From the NCBI GenBank assembly GCA_902493385.1, contig CABUPO010000001.1, forward strand, positions 248,001 to 312,000: a stretch of 64,000 bases of DNA, read 5' to 3'. This stretch comes from an uncultured Lachnospiraceae bacterium (lineage in GTDB: Bacteria > Bacillota > Clostridia > Lachnospirales > Lachnospiraceae). The position numbers and the translations under genes were made by a program. Positions 14,690 through 23,777 of the stretch are shown here, piece after piece (the first letter of the stretch is position 1; each line of letters starts with the position of its first letter). The notes beneath the pieces were generated by a model that was not told where the DNA came from, made no database searches, and saw only the letters and a list, made by a program, of their open reading frames with translations.

Positions 14690-17026
14690 ATGAAACAACA
14701 AAAAATCAAAAATCCACTTCGTCGGCGCATACTGCGGGAACTTCTCGGCGACTGGAAAAAGTATCTGGTTGTCAGCCTGTTTTTAATTCTGACAATCGGA
14801 TTTGTGTCGGGAATGTATGTAGCCAATGAAAGCATGATGACCGCAGCGGGTCAGGGCATTACAGAATATAAATTAGAAAACGGACATTTTGAGCTTAAAA
14901 ATAAAGCAGACGCAGAAGAAAAATACCAATTAAATGATCCCGATTTTCAGCCCGTTCCTGTAACGGTTTATGAAAATTTCTACCGCAATGAGGATGAGGA
15001 CAATAATAACGACGGCGTTGTGGACGGTACTGTTCGGGTTTATGCCAAAACAGACAATATCAATTTAGCCTGCCTTTTAGACGGTCGTTTTCCCACAACC
15101 GATAATGAGATTGCAATCGACCGTATGCACGCAGACAATGTGGGCGTAAAGGTCGGCGATATAATTACAGTCGGTGAAAAAAAGTGGAATGTTGTGGGAC
15201 TGATTGCCTATGTAAATTATTCCACGCTTCATGAAAAAAATACCGATTTCATGTTTGACGCCCTGAAATTCAATGTAGCGATGGTAACAGAGGACGGTTT
15301 TGCAAGTCTGAAAAAGTCTGTCCACTGGGCATATGCATGGCAGTATGCAGATACGCCTGCGGACGAAAAGGAAGAAAAGAAGCTTTCGGATGACTTTATG
15401 AAAGCGCTTCTGACGCAGACCGTTGCCCATGATAATGAAATTGAAGATTATCTCCCTGCCTATGCAAATCAGGCGATTCATTTTGCAACGGACGATATGG
15501 GTTCGGACGAAGCTATGGGCGGCGTGCTGCTTAATATTCTCATTGTAATTATTGCCTTTATTTTTGCCATAACCATCAGCAACACCATTACAAAAGAATC
15601 GAAAACCATCGGAACGCTCAGAGCCTCCGGTTATACCTGCGGGGAGCTTACACGTCATTATCTTGCCATGCCTGTCATTGTTACGCTGTTTGCGGCTGCA
15701 GTCGGGAATCTGCTGGGATATACGGTGTTTAAAAATGTAGTTGTTTTCATGTATTACAACAGCTATAGTCTGCCTGCATATGAAACCATTTGGAATCCAA
15801 CGGCATTTGTTAAGACTACGGTTATTCCGCTTTTGCTTATGTTTATTGTAAATTTTGCGGTTATATTTGAAAAAATGAGGCATACGCCGCTTGAATTTCT
15901 GCGGCAGGATTTGAAAAAAAATCAGCGTAAAAAGGCAATCCGCCTGCCGGGCTTTAAGTTCTTCAGCCGTTTTCGGCTGCGTATTATTTTTCAGAATATG
16001 CCGAACTACCTGATTTTGTTTTTCGGTATCTTCTTTGTCTGCGTTATGCTGGCAATGGCTATCGGAATGCCGGATACGCTTAATTACTACAAGGACAATG
16101 CAGGCAATATGATGTTTGCAGACTATCAGTATGTGCTGAAATCCTATGAGGACGAGGACGCAAACCCCATCGTGACGGCAAACGAAAGCGCTGAAGCCTT
16201 TGCAATGAAATCGCTGCAAAGAAAAAGCGATGCGATTAACGAAGAAATTTCCGTGTACGGAATTGCAGATGGCAGCAACTTTGTAGAAATAAGCGGTTTA
16301 GACGCTTTGGGAGAGAATGAAGTCTATATTTCAAACTCCTTTGCAGAAAAATACGGCATATCCGCAGGCGACACGGTGGTGCTTTCGGAAAAATATGAAA
16401 ACAAAAAGTACGAATTTAAAGCAGCGGGATTTTATGACAAATCTTTGAGTATTTCAGTATTTATGCCGATAAAACAGTTCCGCACAGCTTTTGATTTGAA
16501 GGAGGACGAATTTACCGGATATCTGTCCGATACTCAGATTACAGATATTGCAGAAGATAATATAGCGACGGTGATTACCGAACAGGATATCACCAAAATG
16601 TGCGACCAGCTTGACCATTCAATGGGTTCCTATATGCAGTATTTTCAAGTGCTGTGTGTCCTGCTGTCGGCAGTGATGATTTATCTGCTCACAAAAATCA
16701 TTATTGAAAAAAATGAGAACGCCATTTCCATGACCAAAATTCTCGGCTATGAAAACGGCGAAATTGCAAGGCTTTATCTGCTCTCAACCTCTGTTATTCT
16801 TGTGCTTGCAGACGCACTTGGCGTTTGCCTTGGCTCGCTTGTCATGGGCGAGGCCTGGAAAATGATTATGGAGGGTTACAGCGGTTGGTTTACCTTTCAA
16901 ATGAATATGCCGGGATATGTGAAAATGTTCCTGTTTGTGCTGATTGGGTATCTGATTGTTTTGGGCTTTGATTTCAGAAGAATCAAAAAAATTCCGCTGG
17001 ATAAAGCCCTGAAAAACGCAGAATAA
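14690..17026 (+). CDS. FtsX-like ABC permease
   Basis: A 778-residue permease. A first membrane helix lies at about residues 24-45, then a large extracytoplasmic domain to about 280, an FtsX core of three helices (about 285-410), a basic loop, another helix near 435-455, a second extracytoplasmic domain and a final three-helix FtsX core to the end. This duplicated layout is usual for large Gram-positive MacB-type permeases. AAGGAG lies 12 bases before ATG 14690; a start at 14669 would overlap the ATPase gene and lacks spacing. The extracytoplasmic domains probably bind the substrate or a partner. Substrate unknown. Confidence 0.88.
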   Translation: MKQQKIKNPLRRRILRELLGDWKKYLVVSLFLILTIGFVSGMYVANESMMTAAGQGITEYKLENGHFELKNKADAEEKYQLNDPDFQPVPVTVYENFYRNEDEDNNNDGVVDGTVRVYAKTDNINLACLLDGRFPTTDNEIAIDRMHADNVGVKVGDIITVGEKKWNVVGLIAYVNYSTLHEKNTDFMFDALKFNVAMVTEDGFASLKKSVHWAYAWQYADTPADEKEEKKLSDDFMKALLTQTVAHDNEIEDYLPAYANQAIHFATDDMGSDEAMGGVLLNILIVIIAFIFAITISNTITKESKTIGTLRASGYTCGELTRHYLAMPVIVTLFAAAVGNLLGYTVFKNVVVFMYYNSYSLPAYETIWNPTAFVKTTVIPLLLMFIVNFAVIFEKMRHTPLEFLRQDLKKNQRKKAIRLPGFKFFSRFRLRIIFQNMPNYLILFFGIFFVCVMLAMAIGMPDTLNYYKDNAGNMMFADYQYVLKSYEDEDANPIVTANESAEAFAMKSLQRKSDAINEEISVYGIADGSNFVEISGLDALGENEVYISNSFAEKYGISAGDTVVLSEKYENKKYEFKAAGFYDKSLSISVFMPIKQFRTAFDLKEDEFTGYLSDTQITDIAEDNIATVITEQDITKMCDQLDHSMGSYMQYFQVLCVLLSAVMIYLLTKIIIEKNENAISMTKILGYENGEIARLYLLSTSVILVLADALGVCLGSLVMGEAWKMIMEGYSGWFTFQMNMPGYVKMFLFVLIGYLIVLGFDFRRIKKIPLDKALKNAE

Positions 17027-17051
17027 CGCCTTCTGCACTGCCAGAAATTAA

Positions 17052-17095
17052 AATTGCACCTGCCATATCTGTTAAGCTTTACGGCAGGTGCAATT
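17052..17095. terminator. Bidirectional terminator between convergent operons
   Basis: AATTGCACCTGCC pairs exactly with GGCAGGTGCAATT. On the minus strand the arm runs into TTTTAATTT; on the plus strand the run is weaker. Confidence 0.82.
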
Positions 17096-17119
17096 ATATA
17101 CGCAGCCTAAGACTTCCTC

Positions 17120-19090
17120 TTAAAAGCCAAATAACTGAATAAACTTCTTCCATAAAGATGTAGCTTCTGTATGTTCCTCTTCTTCCACTTTTATTTCTTC
17201 CTTTTCAATCGCGGCAGTTTTAATAACAAATTGTACGTTATCAACATTTGTATTCTTTTCCGAAACAAAAGATTTTGTTTCTGTCTCTTCACCCTCTATA
17301 GAAGAAAGAATTTCATCAATTTTATCCTGTATCTGTGTATCCATATTTGAAGTTTCAGAGTTCAATTCACCTGTACCGGAATTTAACTCTTTCGCACCAT
17401 CGCAGAGAGTTATAATTCCATCATATAATTCAGACGAACCAGAAGAAAGCTTATCTGAACCAGTTATTAGTTCTTTGCTACCAGAAGCCAACGACGAAAT
17501 TCCATTTATCATCTTATTATATCCTGAAACCACATCAGCCACCCCATTTGTATAACTGTTTAAGCCAGTATCAAATTCTTTGTAACTGCTTACAAGCTGG
17601 TTAATTCCAGAAGTTAACGTCGACATTTTTGTTACCATACCACTAAGGGCATTTGACAATTCTGATATTGCAGCATCAAATTTATCATATTCATTTTTTA
17701 ACGAAGCCACTCCTTTATATAAATCCTCCGCGCCGCCGGAAACATTGTTTAAATAGCTTTCCGTGCCGCCTATTGCGGCATTATTCGCATTTAATAATTG
17801 TATAATACTCTCTAAATTTGCAATCTGCGCCTGTAATTGGGCAACCTGATTTTCATATCCACCCTGACTTTCTAATGCTGCGACTGTTTGTTTTAAAGAC
17901 GCTATCTGATTTGAACAATTTGTAACAGCCTGCCGGTTATTACTCTTTAACGAGTCAATATCTAAGCCATTTTGCGACATGGCAGCTTTATATTGTGCAT
18001 ATCCCAGATTATTTTGTAAGGCTGCTGTGCCATCGGACAGACTATTTATACCATCTTTGATTTTGCCAGAAGCTATTGTTAATTCCTGAAGCTGGTCTGC
18101 TGAAATAGAAACTGTACTTAAATTTGTCTGTATAGTTTCCAATGTGGTTTTTATTTGTTCAGAACCTTTTGTCAAAGTAGATGATTGACTATTTAAAGTA
18201 TCCAGTCCTTTTTGCATAGATTTCATTCCATTTTGAAGTGTTATAATTCCAGAATCCAACGCACTTACACCACTTTTTAAAGAAGAAATTCCCTTATCAA
18301 GCGAACTGCTTCCAGTCTTTAAAGCTTCTGCTCCATCATAAAGCTGTGCTGCTCCATCATCTAATTTTTCTGTGGCTTCCATCAATTCTTCAACTTTTTC
18401 CGTTAATTCTTCATCATCAATTTCAATATTCAGATTCAATTTTATTCCACTTATAGAAATAGAATCCATTTCAAAATTTTCAACGTCTGCACAGATAGAC
18501 GTTTCCAGTCCTTTGCCCGGAAGTATTGTATATAGTAATTGCTTATCAGAGCCAACATTAGCGGTTGTCGCCCCATCAGATTTTATATTGCTGCAAAGAT
18601 TTGTATCTAATAAAAATGTTGCCTGTAAAGCATAATCATCAAAATACGAGCCTTTGCACCTGCTATTTTCAGTAATCGAAATTTTAATTTCCAGCCAACC
18701 GCTCATACCGGCAATTTCTTCTGGCGTATACTCTTTATTATCCAAAAAATATCGAATAGAAATATTCCAGGGTATTTCTGTATCCTCTAAGGTTCCCTGA
18801 TAATATACTTTTTCCTCAGAGGATGAAAACGTAATTTTATCTTCCGTCTGATTGATTTTATCTGTAGTAGTCAACATTTTAACCGACGAATAATTTCCAT
18901 AATCTGTAATATCCCCACCGTTAAATATATTGACTACATTAACATTGTCTGTTGAGCCATCTGCCTGTGTCATAATGTAAACGACCTCTTCTTTAGAGGA
19001 AGTGTTTTCAGCGGCAGCTACAGAAATTGACGTACTTGTCACCAGCAAAGCGACAAGAGATAAAGCGATTCCTTTCTTATATGTTTTCAT
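17120..19090 (-). CDS. Secreted heptad-repeat (LxxG-type) protein, YhgE/Pip-related
   Basis: A 656-residue exported protein with signal peptide (residues 1-29, VAAAEN cleavage region), a beta-rich domain to about 250, then a long stretch of heptads with the pattern xxxLxxG (for example LKTGSSSLDKGISSLKSG) to about 610, and a short tail WKKFIQLFGF. No LPXTG or C-terminal membrane helix is seen, so it is probably free or held by its partner. Such repeats are known in YhgE/Pip proteins. ATG 19090 lies inside the 3' end of the MMPL gene, with AAGGAGG in the MMPL codons, so synthesis is coupled. It should be the extracellular partner of the MMPL transporter. Confidence 0.8.
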   Translation of the reverse strand: MKTYKKGIALSLVALLVTSTSISVAAAENTSSKEEVVYIMTQADGSTDNVNVVNIFNGGDITDYGNYSSVKMLTTTDKINQTEDKITFSSSEEKVYYQGTLEDTEIPWNISIRYFLDNKEYTPEEIAGMSGWLEIKISITENSRCKGSYFDDYALQATFLLDTNLCSNIKSDGATTANVGSDKQLLYTILPGKGLETSICADVENFEMDSISISGIKLNLNIEIDDEELTEKVEELMEATEKLDDGAAQLYDGAEALKTGSSSLDKGISSLKSGVSALDSGIITLQNGMKSMQKGLDTLNSQSSTLTKGSEQIKTTLETIQTNLSTVSISADQLQELTIASGKIKDGINSLSDGTAALQNNLGYAQYKAAMSQNGLDIDSLKSNNRQAVTNCSNQIASLKQTVAALESQGGYENQVAQLQAQIANLESIIQLLNANNAAIGGTESYLNNVSGGAEDLYKGVASLKNEYDKFDAAISELSNALSGMVTKMSTLTSGINQLVSSYKEFDTGLNSYTNGVADVVSGYNKMINGISSLASGSKELITGSDKLSSGSSELYDGIITLCDGAKELNSGTGELNSETSNMDTQIQDKIDEILSSIEGEETETKSFVSEKNTNVDNVQFVIKTAAIEKEEIKVEEEEHTEATSLWKKFIQLFGF

Positions 19091-21146
19091 TTTGCAAAAC
19101 CTCCTTGTGTTTTGAATCTTTTTTAATAACCAGTCCATCAAAGACATACAGTAAAGCCGGCAGAACAAAAAGTACAATAATAAGCGAACACAGAGTTCCT
19201 TTCCCAAGAAAGAATCCTAACTGCGAAAGCAGTCCATGTGTAGATATGTTACCTAATAAAAATCCTACAATCGTAAGAACGCCTCCAGAAGTCAGAATTG
19301 AAACAGTAACAGAAGAAATTGTACTGACTACAGCCTGTTTTTTGCTATTTGTCTCTCGTTCTTCTTTATATCTGTCTGAAAATAATATTGCATAATCTAC
19401 GGTTGCCCCAAGTTGTATGGAGCTGATAATCAGGTAAGCAATATAGAAAATCGTGCTGTTCATAAAATATGGAATAGACAAGTTTATCCAAATTGCCGTT
19501 TCTATGGCTAATACTAAAATAATCGGCAAAACAACAGATTTTGTTGTTAATAAAAGCACTAAGAATACAGCTCCAATAGCCAGCAGATTTACCTTTGTCA
19601 TATCGGAAGTAACTGTGTTCATCAAATCATAAGCAGACACTCCTTCGCCTGCAAGATACCAGCTTCCTGCATAATATTTTTCTGTAATATCACGGATATT
19701 TTTTACTAATTCAAAGGTTTCTTCTCCCTCATAGTCAGTCTCAACGGACAGTACCATTCGTGTGTAATTATCCGAATTTAATTTTGAAAGTGTTTCTGAA
19801 TCAAGATACGATTCCGGTATTTCTGCTCCAACAGTATCGACATATGACATTATGCCTGATACCTGAGGTAAATCTTTCAATTCATCAGATAACTCTTTTT
19901 GCGTTGCTGTACTTTCTTTCGGAACAAGTAAAACATAAGTGTCATTTTCTCCAAATATAGAATCTATTTTTTGTATATCTGAACCCAGCTTTGTTTTCAC
20001 ACCAAATATATGTGATGAGCCATAATAGAAATCATTTGAATTTGAAGCCAGATAGCATGGCACAATCAAAATGACAAACACACACATTAATGGAATCATA
20101 ACACGTGAAACTATTCTTCCAAAAGTCTTAAAAGACGGCATAAAGGAACGATGTGTTGTTTTATCAATCAATCTGTATGTGTAAAGGACAAGTACCGGCA
20201 TGAATACAAATACCGTAATCAGACTTATAAAAACCCCTTTAGCCAACGCCAGTCCCAAATCCGGGCCTATTCTGAATCTCATTAAACAAAGCGCCAGAAA
20301 ACCAATCACAGTGGTAAGTCCGCTGGAAAGAATCGATGAAGTTGACATACAAAGCGCATTTACCATAGCGCTCTTTACATCGCTTTCCTCTTTACGGCAT
20401 TCTTCAAAACGATGTATTAAAAAAACAGCATAGTCCAATGAAACAGCTAATTGCAGAATATTGCCCGCCGCATTTGTAACAAATGAAATCTCGCCGAAAA
20501 TCAGATTGCTTCCAGCGTTAATAATAACAGCGATTCCAAGGCCAATAAGTACAATAAACGGCTCTGCCCACGAGGTTGTCGTTAAAATGAGAATCAGAAG
20601 CAAAAGAATTATGGCAATCACAACAATTTTACTTATTTCACTCACTGTGCTGGTCGTTGCAACAGCAGTTGAAACCGCGCTGCCCATCATAGAATTTTCA
20701 TCGCCTATGATTTCTCTGATATCTTCAACAGCTTGAATACTTTTATCTTCTTCAATCGTAATAGACAATAATGCGTTTTTGTCCTTATAATATGTCTCAA
20801 CAGTGTTGGTATCCATCATTTCCAATGGTTCTGTAATATCAGCTACATCATCAAGCCATGTTACATCACTAACACCCTCTACTGATTCAATTTCTTTTTT
20901 ATAGTTTAATACTTCGGGAATTGAAACATTCTCTATCATGACACGTGCATTAGGTATGCCTCCGTCATATTCTTCTTCCATAACGTCAAGAGCAATAGTA
21001 GAAGCGCTTTCTGACGGAAGATAATCATTCATATCATAATTTACAGCAATAAATTGTTTTGCAATAAAGCAAACAATAAAAAGAATCGAAAATATCAGCA
21101 AGATAATTTTAGGGTGATTAACAATTCGGCTGTAGAATTTCTTCAT
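19077..21146 (-). CDS. MMPL/RND-type exporter
   Basis: A 689-residue membrane protein of the MMPL family: a membrane helix at 12-30, an extracytoplasmic loop to about 165, five to six helices (about 170-330), a second loop (about 375-510) and a final helix bundle (about 515-680). The SLDYAVFLIHRFEE and TVDYAILFSDRYKEER segments are the paired proton-relay helices with conserved Asp-Tyr typical of MMPL proteins. GGAAAGGAG precedes ATG. The start overlaps the 3' end of the small upstream gene and its own end overlaps the heptad-repeat gene. It probably exports a lipid or hydrophobic compound by proton motive force; substrate unknown. Confidence 0.9.
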   Translation of the reverse strand: MKKFYSRIVNHPKIILLIFSILFIVCFIAKQFIAVNYDMNDYLPSESASTIALDVMEEEYDGGIPNARVMIENVSIPEVLNYKKEIESVEGVSDVTWLDDVADITEPLEMMDTNTVETYYKDKNALLSITIEEDKSIQAVEDIREIIGDENSMMGSAVSTAVATTSTVSEISKIVVIAIILLLLILILTTTSWAEPFIVLIGLGIAVIINAGSNLIFGEISFVTNAAGNILQLAVSLDYAVFLIHRFEECRKEESDVKSAMVNALCMSTSSILSSGLTTVIGFLALCLMRFRIGPDLGLALAKGVFISLITVFVFMPVLVLYTYRLIDKTTHRSFMPSFKTFGRIVSRVMIPLMCVFVILIVPCYLASNSNDFYYGSSHIFGVKTKLGSDIQKIDSIFGENDTYVLLVPKESTATQKELSDELKDLPQVSGIMSYVDTVGAEIPESYLDSETLSKLNSDNYTRMVLSVETDYEGEETFELVKNIRDITEKYYAGSWYLAGEGVSAYDLMNTVTSDMTKVNLLAIGAVFLVLLLTTKSVVLPIILVLAIETAIWINLSIPYFMNSTIFYIAYLIISSIQLGATVDYAILFSDRYKEERETNSKKQAVVSTISSVTVSILTSGGVLTIVGFLLGNISTHGLLSQLGFFLGKGTLCSLIIVLFVLPALLYVFDGLVIKKDSKHKEVLQNENI

Positions 21147-21441
21147 TGTCTGTCTCCTTTCCGGTTATATGAAATTTTCCCTGATCTGTATACATATCAA
21201 GCACGACCGTTTCCTTTTTCATATATCCTGTAGCTTTATATGGTATCGTTTTTGTCAAAGAAATTATCTCGCCCTGTATTTGGCATTCACCGTTTATATC
21301 TATATTTCCATAAAATGCTGTGGATTGTCTCATCAAATTAAGAAATCCTTTCACTTCATTATGTAATATCTCTGCATACATAGTACCGGGTTTTATTCCG
21401 ATTAAAGTCTGCATCTCTATCTCATATAATAGCTTTATCAT
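21118..21441 (-). CDS. Small protein of unknown function upstream of MMPL
   Basis: A 107-residue soluble protein without signal peptide. It has alternating beta-strand character: STAFYGNIDINGECQIQGEI then YKATGYMKKETVVLDMYTDQ. This recalls polyketide-cyclase-like or small beta-barrel ligand proteins, but I do not recognise a family. ATG 21441 has AAGGAG eight bases upstream; the ATG at 21447 is too close. It is first in the MMPL operon and overlaps the MMPL start by 29 bases, so it is tightly coupled to the exporter, perhaps as an adaptor or substrate-binding protein. Confidence 0.7.
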   Translation of the reverse strand: MIKLLYEIEMQTLIGIKPGTMYAEILHNEVKGFLNLMRQSTAFYGNIDINGECQIQGEIISLTKTIPYKATGYMKKETVVLDMYTDQGKFHITGKETDNEEILQPNC

Positions 21442-21471
21442 TCTCATTTCTCCTTCCTTTTACAGGAGATA

Positions 21472-21500
21472 AGTATATTAAAATATAACTTAAGAAACAA
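21472..21500 (-). promoter_or_regulatory. Promoter of the MMPL operon
   Basis: On the minus strand TTGTTT (21495-21500), 17 bases, TATACT (21472-21477). Confidence 0.55.
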
Positions 21501-21565
21501 CGGACAGATATGTACTTTCTGTGTAAATACGGACAAATCACAGTAATTTGACGGGCAATTTTGAG

Positions 21566-21593
21566 TTGTAAATTTGATGGACATATGTATAAT
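21566..21593 (+). promoter_or_regulatory. Promoter of the divergent TetR gene
   Basis: TTGTAA (21566-21571), 16 bases, TATAAT (21588-21593), 22 bases before ATG. Confidence 0.6.
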
Positions 21594-21615
21594 AAATACA
21601 GGAGGTTGATTATTA

Positions 21616-22197
21616 ATGACACATAATGAAATTTCTTTACAAACCAAAAAGAAGCTTGCGGCATCATTAAAAAAATTTATGATGTCAAAAAGCTTAAATA
21701 AAATTACAGTTACAGACATTATTAAAGATTGTAGCATGAATCGAAAAACATTTTATTATCACTTTGAGAATATTTATGATTTATTAAAATGGATATTAGA
21801 GCAGGAAGCTGTCGAGGTTGTCAAAAAATTCGATTTAATGGTAGATTATAAGGAAGCTATTCTATTTGTTATTAATTATGTTGAAGATAACGCACACGTT
21901 TTAGCCTGTGCATATGATACATTAGGAAGAGAGGAAATGAGACGCTTTTTTTATCAGGATTTTATTAGTATTGTAGAAACTATCATTGATAATATAGAAA
22001 GAGAATTAGGTCTTTGTGTGGAAAAAGAGTTTAAACTTTTTGTATGCAATTTATATACAGAATCATTAGCCGGCATTTTGATAGAATGGTTTAAAAATCC
22101 TCAAAACCAGGATAAAGAGCAAATAGTTGAATATCTCTCTATCATTTTCCACTCATCATTACCAGAAATACTAAAAAACTCACCTAATTTAAAGTAG
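21616..22197 (+). CDS. TetR-family regulator of the MMPL operon
   Basis: A 193-residue regulator. The N-terminal HTH is TetR-like (about 8-55) with ITVTDIIKDCSMNRKTFYYH as recognition unit, followed by FENIYDLLKWIL. The C-terminal half resembles the TetR_C domain seen in DhaS-like and other Firmicute regulators. CAGGAGG lies nine bases before ATG. It is divergent from the MMPL operon with both promoters in the 170-bp gap, so it is the probable repressor of that operon. Codon use is strongly AT-rich, unlike the iron island. Confidence 0.88.
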   Translation: MTHNEISLQTKKKLAASLKKFMMSKSLNKITVTDIIKDCSMNRKTFYYHFENIYDLLKWILEQEAVEVVKKFDLMVDYKEAILFVINYVEDNAHVLACAYDTLGREEMRRFFYQDFISIVETIIDNIERELGLCVEKEFKLFVCNLYTESLAGILIEWFKNPQNQDKEQIVEYLSIIFHSSLPEILKNSPNLK

Positions 22198-22218
22198 ATT
22201 TTTGCACTCATCATAACA

Positions 22219-22248
22219 GTGCTTAACAGCTTCGTAAGCGCCTTTTTT
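22219..22248 (+). terminator. Terminator after the TetR gene
   Basis: GTGCTTA pairs with TAAGCGC (one wobble), followed by C and six T. Confidence 0.7.
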
Positions 22249-22320
22249 GCCATACTTCACAGGTTGGAATCATGGATAAAACAAAGCTAATCGGCAGAAA
22301 TATAGCATATCATAATTTTA

Positions 22321-22402
22321 TGCGGATAACAGGACTTGAACCTGCACGGGATATCCCACTAGAACCTAAATCTAGCGCGTCTGCCAATTCCGCCATATCC
22401 GC
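22321..22402 (-). tRNA. tRNA-Leu (anticodon UAG)
   Basis: The minus strand folds as an 82-base class II tRNA. The acceptor GCGGATA pairs with TATCCGC, followed by the discriminator A. The anticodon arm CTAGA-TTTAGGT-TCTAG gives UAG, reading CUN leucine codons. A variable arm (TGGGATATCCCG) and the TPsiC arm with GGTTCAAGTCC follow. CCA is not encoded. Confidence 0.96.
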
Positions 22403-22415
22403 ATTTAACATTTCG

Positions 22416-22444
22416 ATTGTAGCAGACCTTCCTCAAAAAGTCAA
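22416..22444 (-). promoter_or_regulatory. tRNA-Leu promoter
   Basis: On the minus strand TTGACT (22439-22444), 17 bases, TACAAT (22416-22421). Confidence 0.75.
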
Positions 22445-22520
22445 TGCAGCCTTATGTCATGCTATAATAAACAAACAGTCTATATTATATAAACGATTGA
22501 AATATACAAAGTGTCCACGC

Positions 22521-22550
22521 TTGTTTTTAAATACCCATATGTGATATCAT
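22521..22550 (+). promoter_or_regulatory. Promoter of the DUF4317 gene
   Basis: TTGTTT (22521-22526), 18 bases, TATCAT (22545-22550). Confidence 0.5.
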
Positions 22551-22580
22551 ATTAACATTACATATACCTGGGAGGATAAT

Positions 22581-23732
22581 ATGAATAAAAAAGAAATATC
22601 AGAAATCAAACGCTTATTTAACAAAAATAAATGTCATGTAAGAAGACTTTGCGGCTGCTATGTAGATGCTGAAAAAAATATAAAGACGACAATAAAACAT
22701 GCTTTTTTGTCTTTGGACGAAGAGGAAATGTTTAAATACATCAATATTTTTCGTTCTTGTCTTTCGGGTTCGCTTGGAAGGAACCTTATTAATCTTGAAT
22801 TTCCTATAGAACAGGAAAAAGAGGGCGGAACTCAGGAATTTCTGCTTCGCCTCCGCGACAGCAGGCTTGAAGATGATGAGCTTATAGAACAATTCTATAA
22901 TAAAGTAATTGAGTATTATGAATATGCTGAGAACTACTACATAATTCTTGCACATGCCGCATACGACATACCGGGAATAACCTCGGACGGAATGGAGATG
23001 GACGACGCCAGCATATATGTATATGAGCATCTTATATGCTGCATATGTCCTGTAAAGCTTGAAAAGTCAAATCTGTGCTATAACGCCGAAGCCAATACAA
23101 TCGAAACTACAATCCGCGACTGGCTTGTCGACGTGCCTGCTCATGGATTTCTATTTCCTGCATTTAACGACCGCAATACAGACATCCATTCAATGCTGTA
23201 CTATACAAGAAAAAGCGAGAATCCGAATACTTCATTTATGGATAATATGTTTGCATGCAGGCGTCCTCTTACAAGCAAGGAGCAAAACGGCGTATTTCAG
23301 ACAATTATCGAGCAGTCTCTCGGCAGCGAATGCTGCTTTGACACTGTAAAAAGCATTCACGATAATCTTAGTGAAATGATAGAAGAACAAAAAGACCTTC
23401 CGGAACCGGTAATCCTTGACAAAAACGACGTTAAAGGACTTCTTGTGAAAAGCGGCATAAAAGAAGAAAACCTAAGTGATTTTGACGAGAATTATGAAAG
23501 AATATTTCATACCGATGAAAATGAAACTGCATCTGAAACTAATCTTTCGGCAGCAAATATTACTAATATAAGAAATCTTGAAGTTAAAACAACGGATGTG
23601 GTTATAAAAGTCAAGCCTGAACGAAGCGACCTTATAGAAACCAGAATTATTGACGGTATACCTTATATCCTTATTCAGGTAAACGAGCATGTAGAATTAA
23701 ACGGAGTAATAGTTAAACCTGATGAGAGCTGA
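22581..23732 (+). CDS. DUF4317 protein
   Basis: A 383-residue soluble protein of the DUF4317 family, frequent in Lachnospiraceae and with no known role. The N-terminal signature KKEISEIKRLFNKNKCHVRR and RLCGCYVDAEKN, then the central YYIILAHAAYDIPG and CCICPVKLEKSNLCY, mark the family. The C-terminal third is acidic and ends in a beta-rich segment. There is no signal peptide or membrane helix. GGGAGG lies seven bases before ATG. The gene has its own promoter and terminator, so it acts as a single transcription unit. Confidence 0.85.
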   Translation: MNKKEISEIKRLFNKNKCHVRRLCGCYVDAEKNIKTTIKHAFLSLDEEEMFKYINIFRSCLSGSLGRNLINLEFPIEQEKEGGTQEFLLRLRDSRLEDDELIEQFYNKVIEYYEYAENYYIILAHAAYDIPGITSDGMEMDDASIYVYEHLICCICPVKLEKSNLCYNAEANTIETTIRDWLVDVPAHGFLFPAFNDRNTDIHSMLYYTRKSENPNTSFMDNMFACRRPLTSKEQNGVFQTIIEQSLGSECCFDTVKSIHDNLSEMIEEQKDLPEPVILDKNDVKGLLVKSGIKEENLSDFDENYERIFHTDENETASETNLSAANITNIRNLEVKTTDVVIKVKPERSDLIETRIIDGIPYILIQVNEHVELNGVIVKPDES

Positions 23733-23740
23733 TATGTATA

Positions 23741-23776
23741 ACGGGCTTGAGAATATCAAGTCCGTCTTTTCTTTTG
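23741..23776 (+). terminator. Terminator after DUF4317
   Basis: ACGGGCTTGA pairs with TCAAGTCCGT (one wobble), 5-base loop, then CTTTTCTTTT. Confidence 0.88.
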
Positions 23777-23777
23777 T

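Noticed and set aside
15077..16219. A 380-residue open frame on the minus strand inside the FtsX permease gene
   Set aside because: It is fully antisense to a well-supported gene, rich in Cys/His/Arg as typical of reverse-frame translation, and has no domain.
21500..21593. Three GGACA(N)AT repeats between the MMPL and TetR genes as possible operators
   Set aside because: Spacing is irregular and the copies diverge after six bases; CTGTG/CACAG arms are short. Not enough to call an operator.
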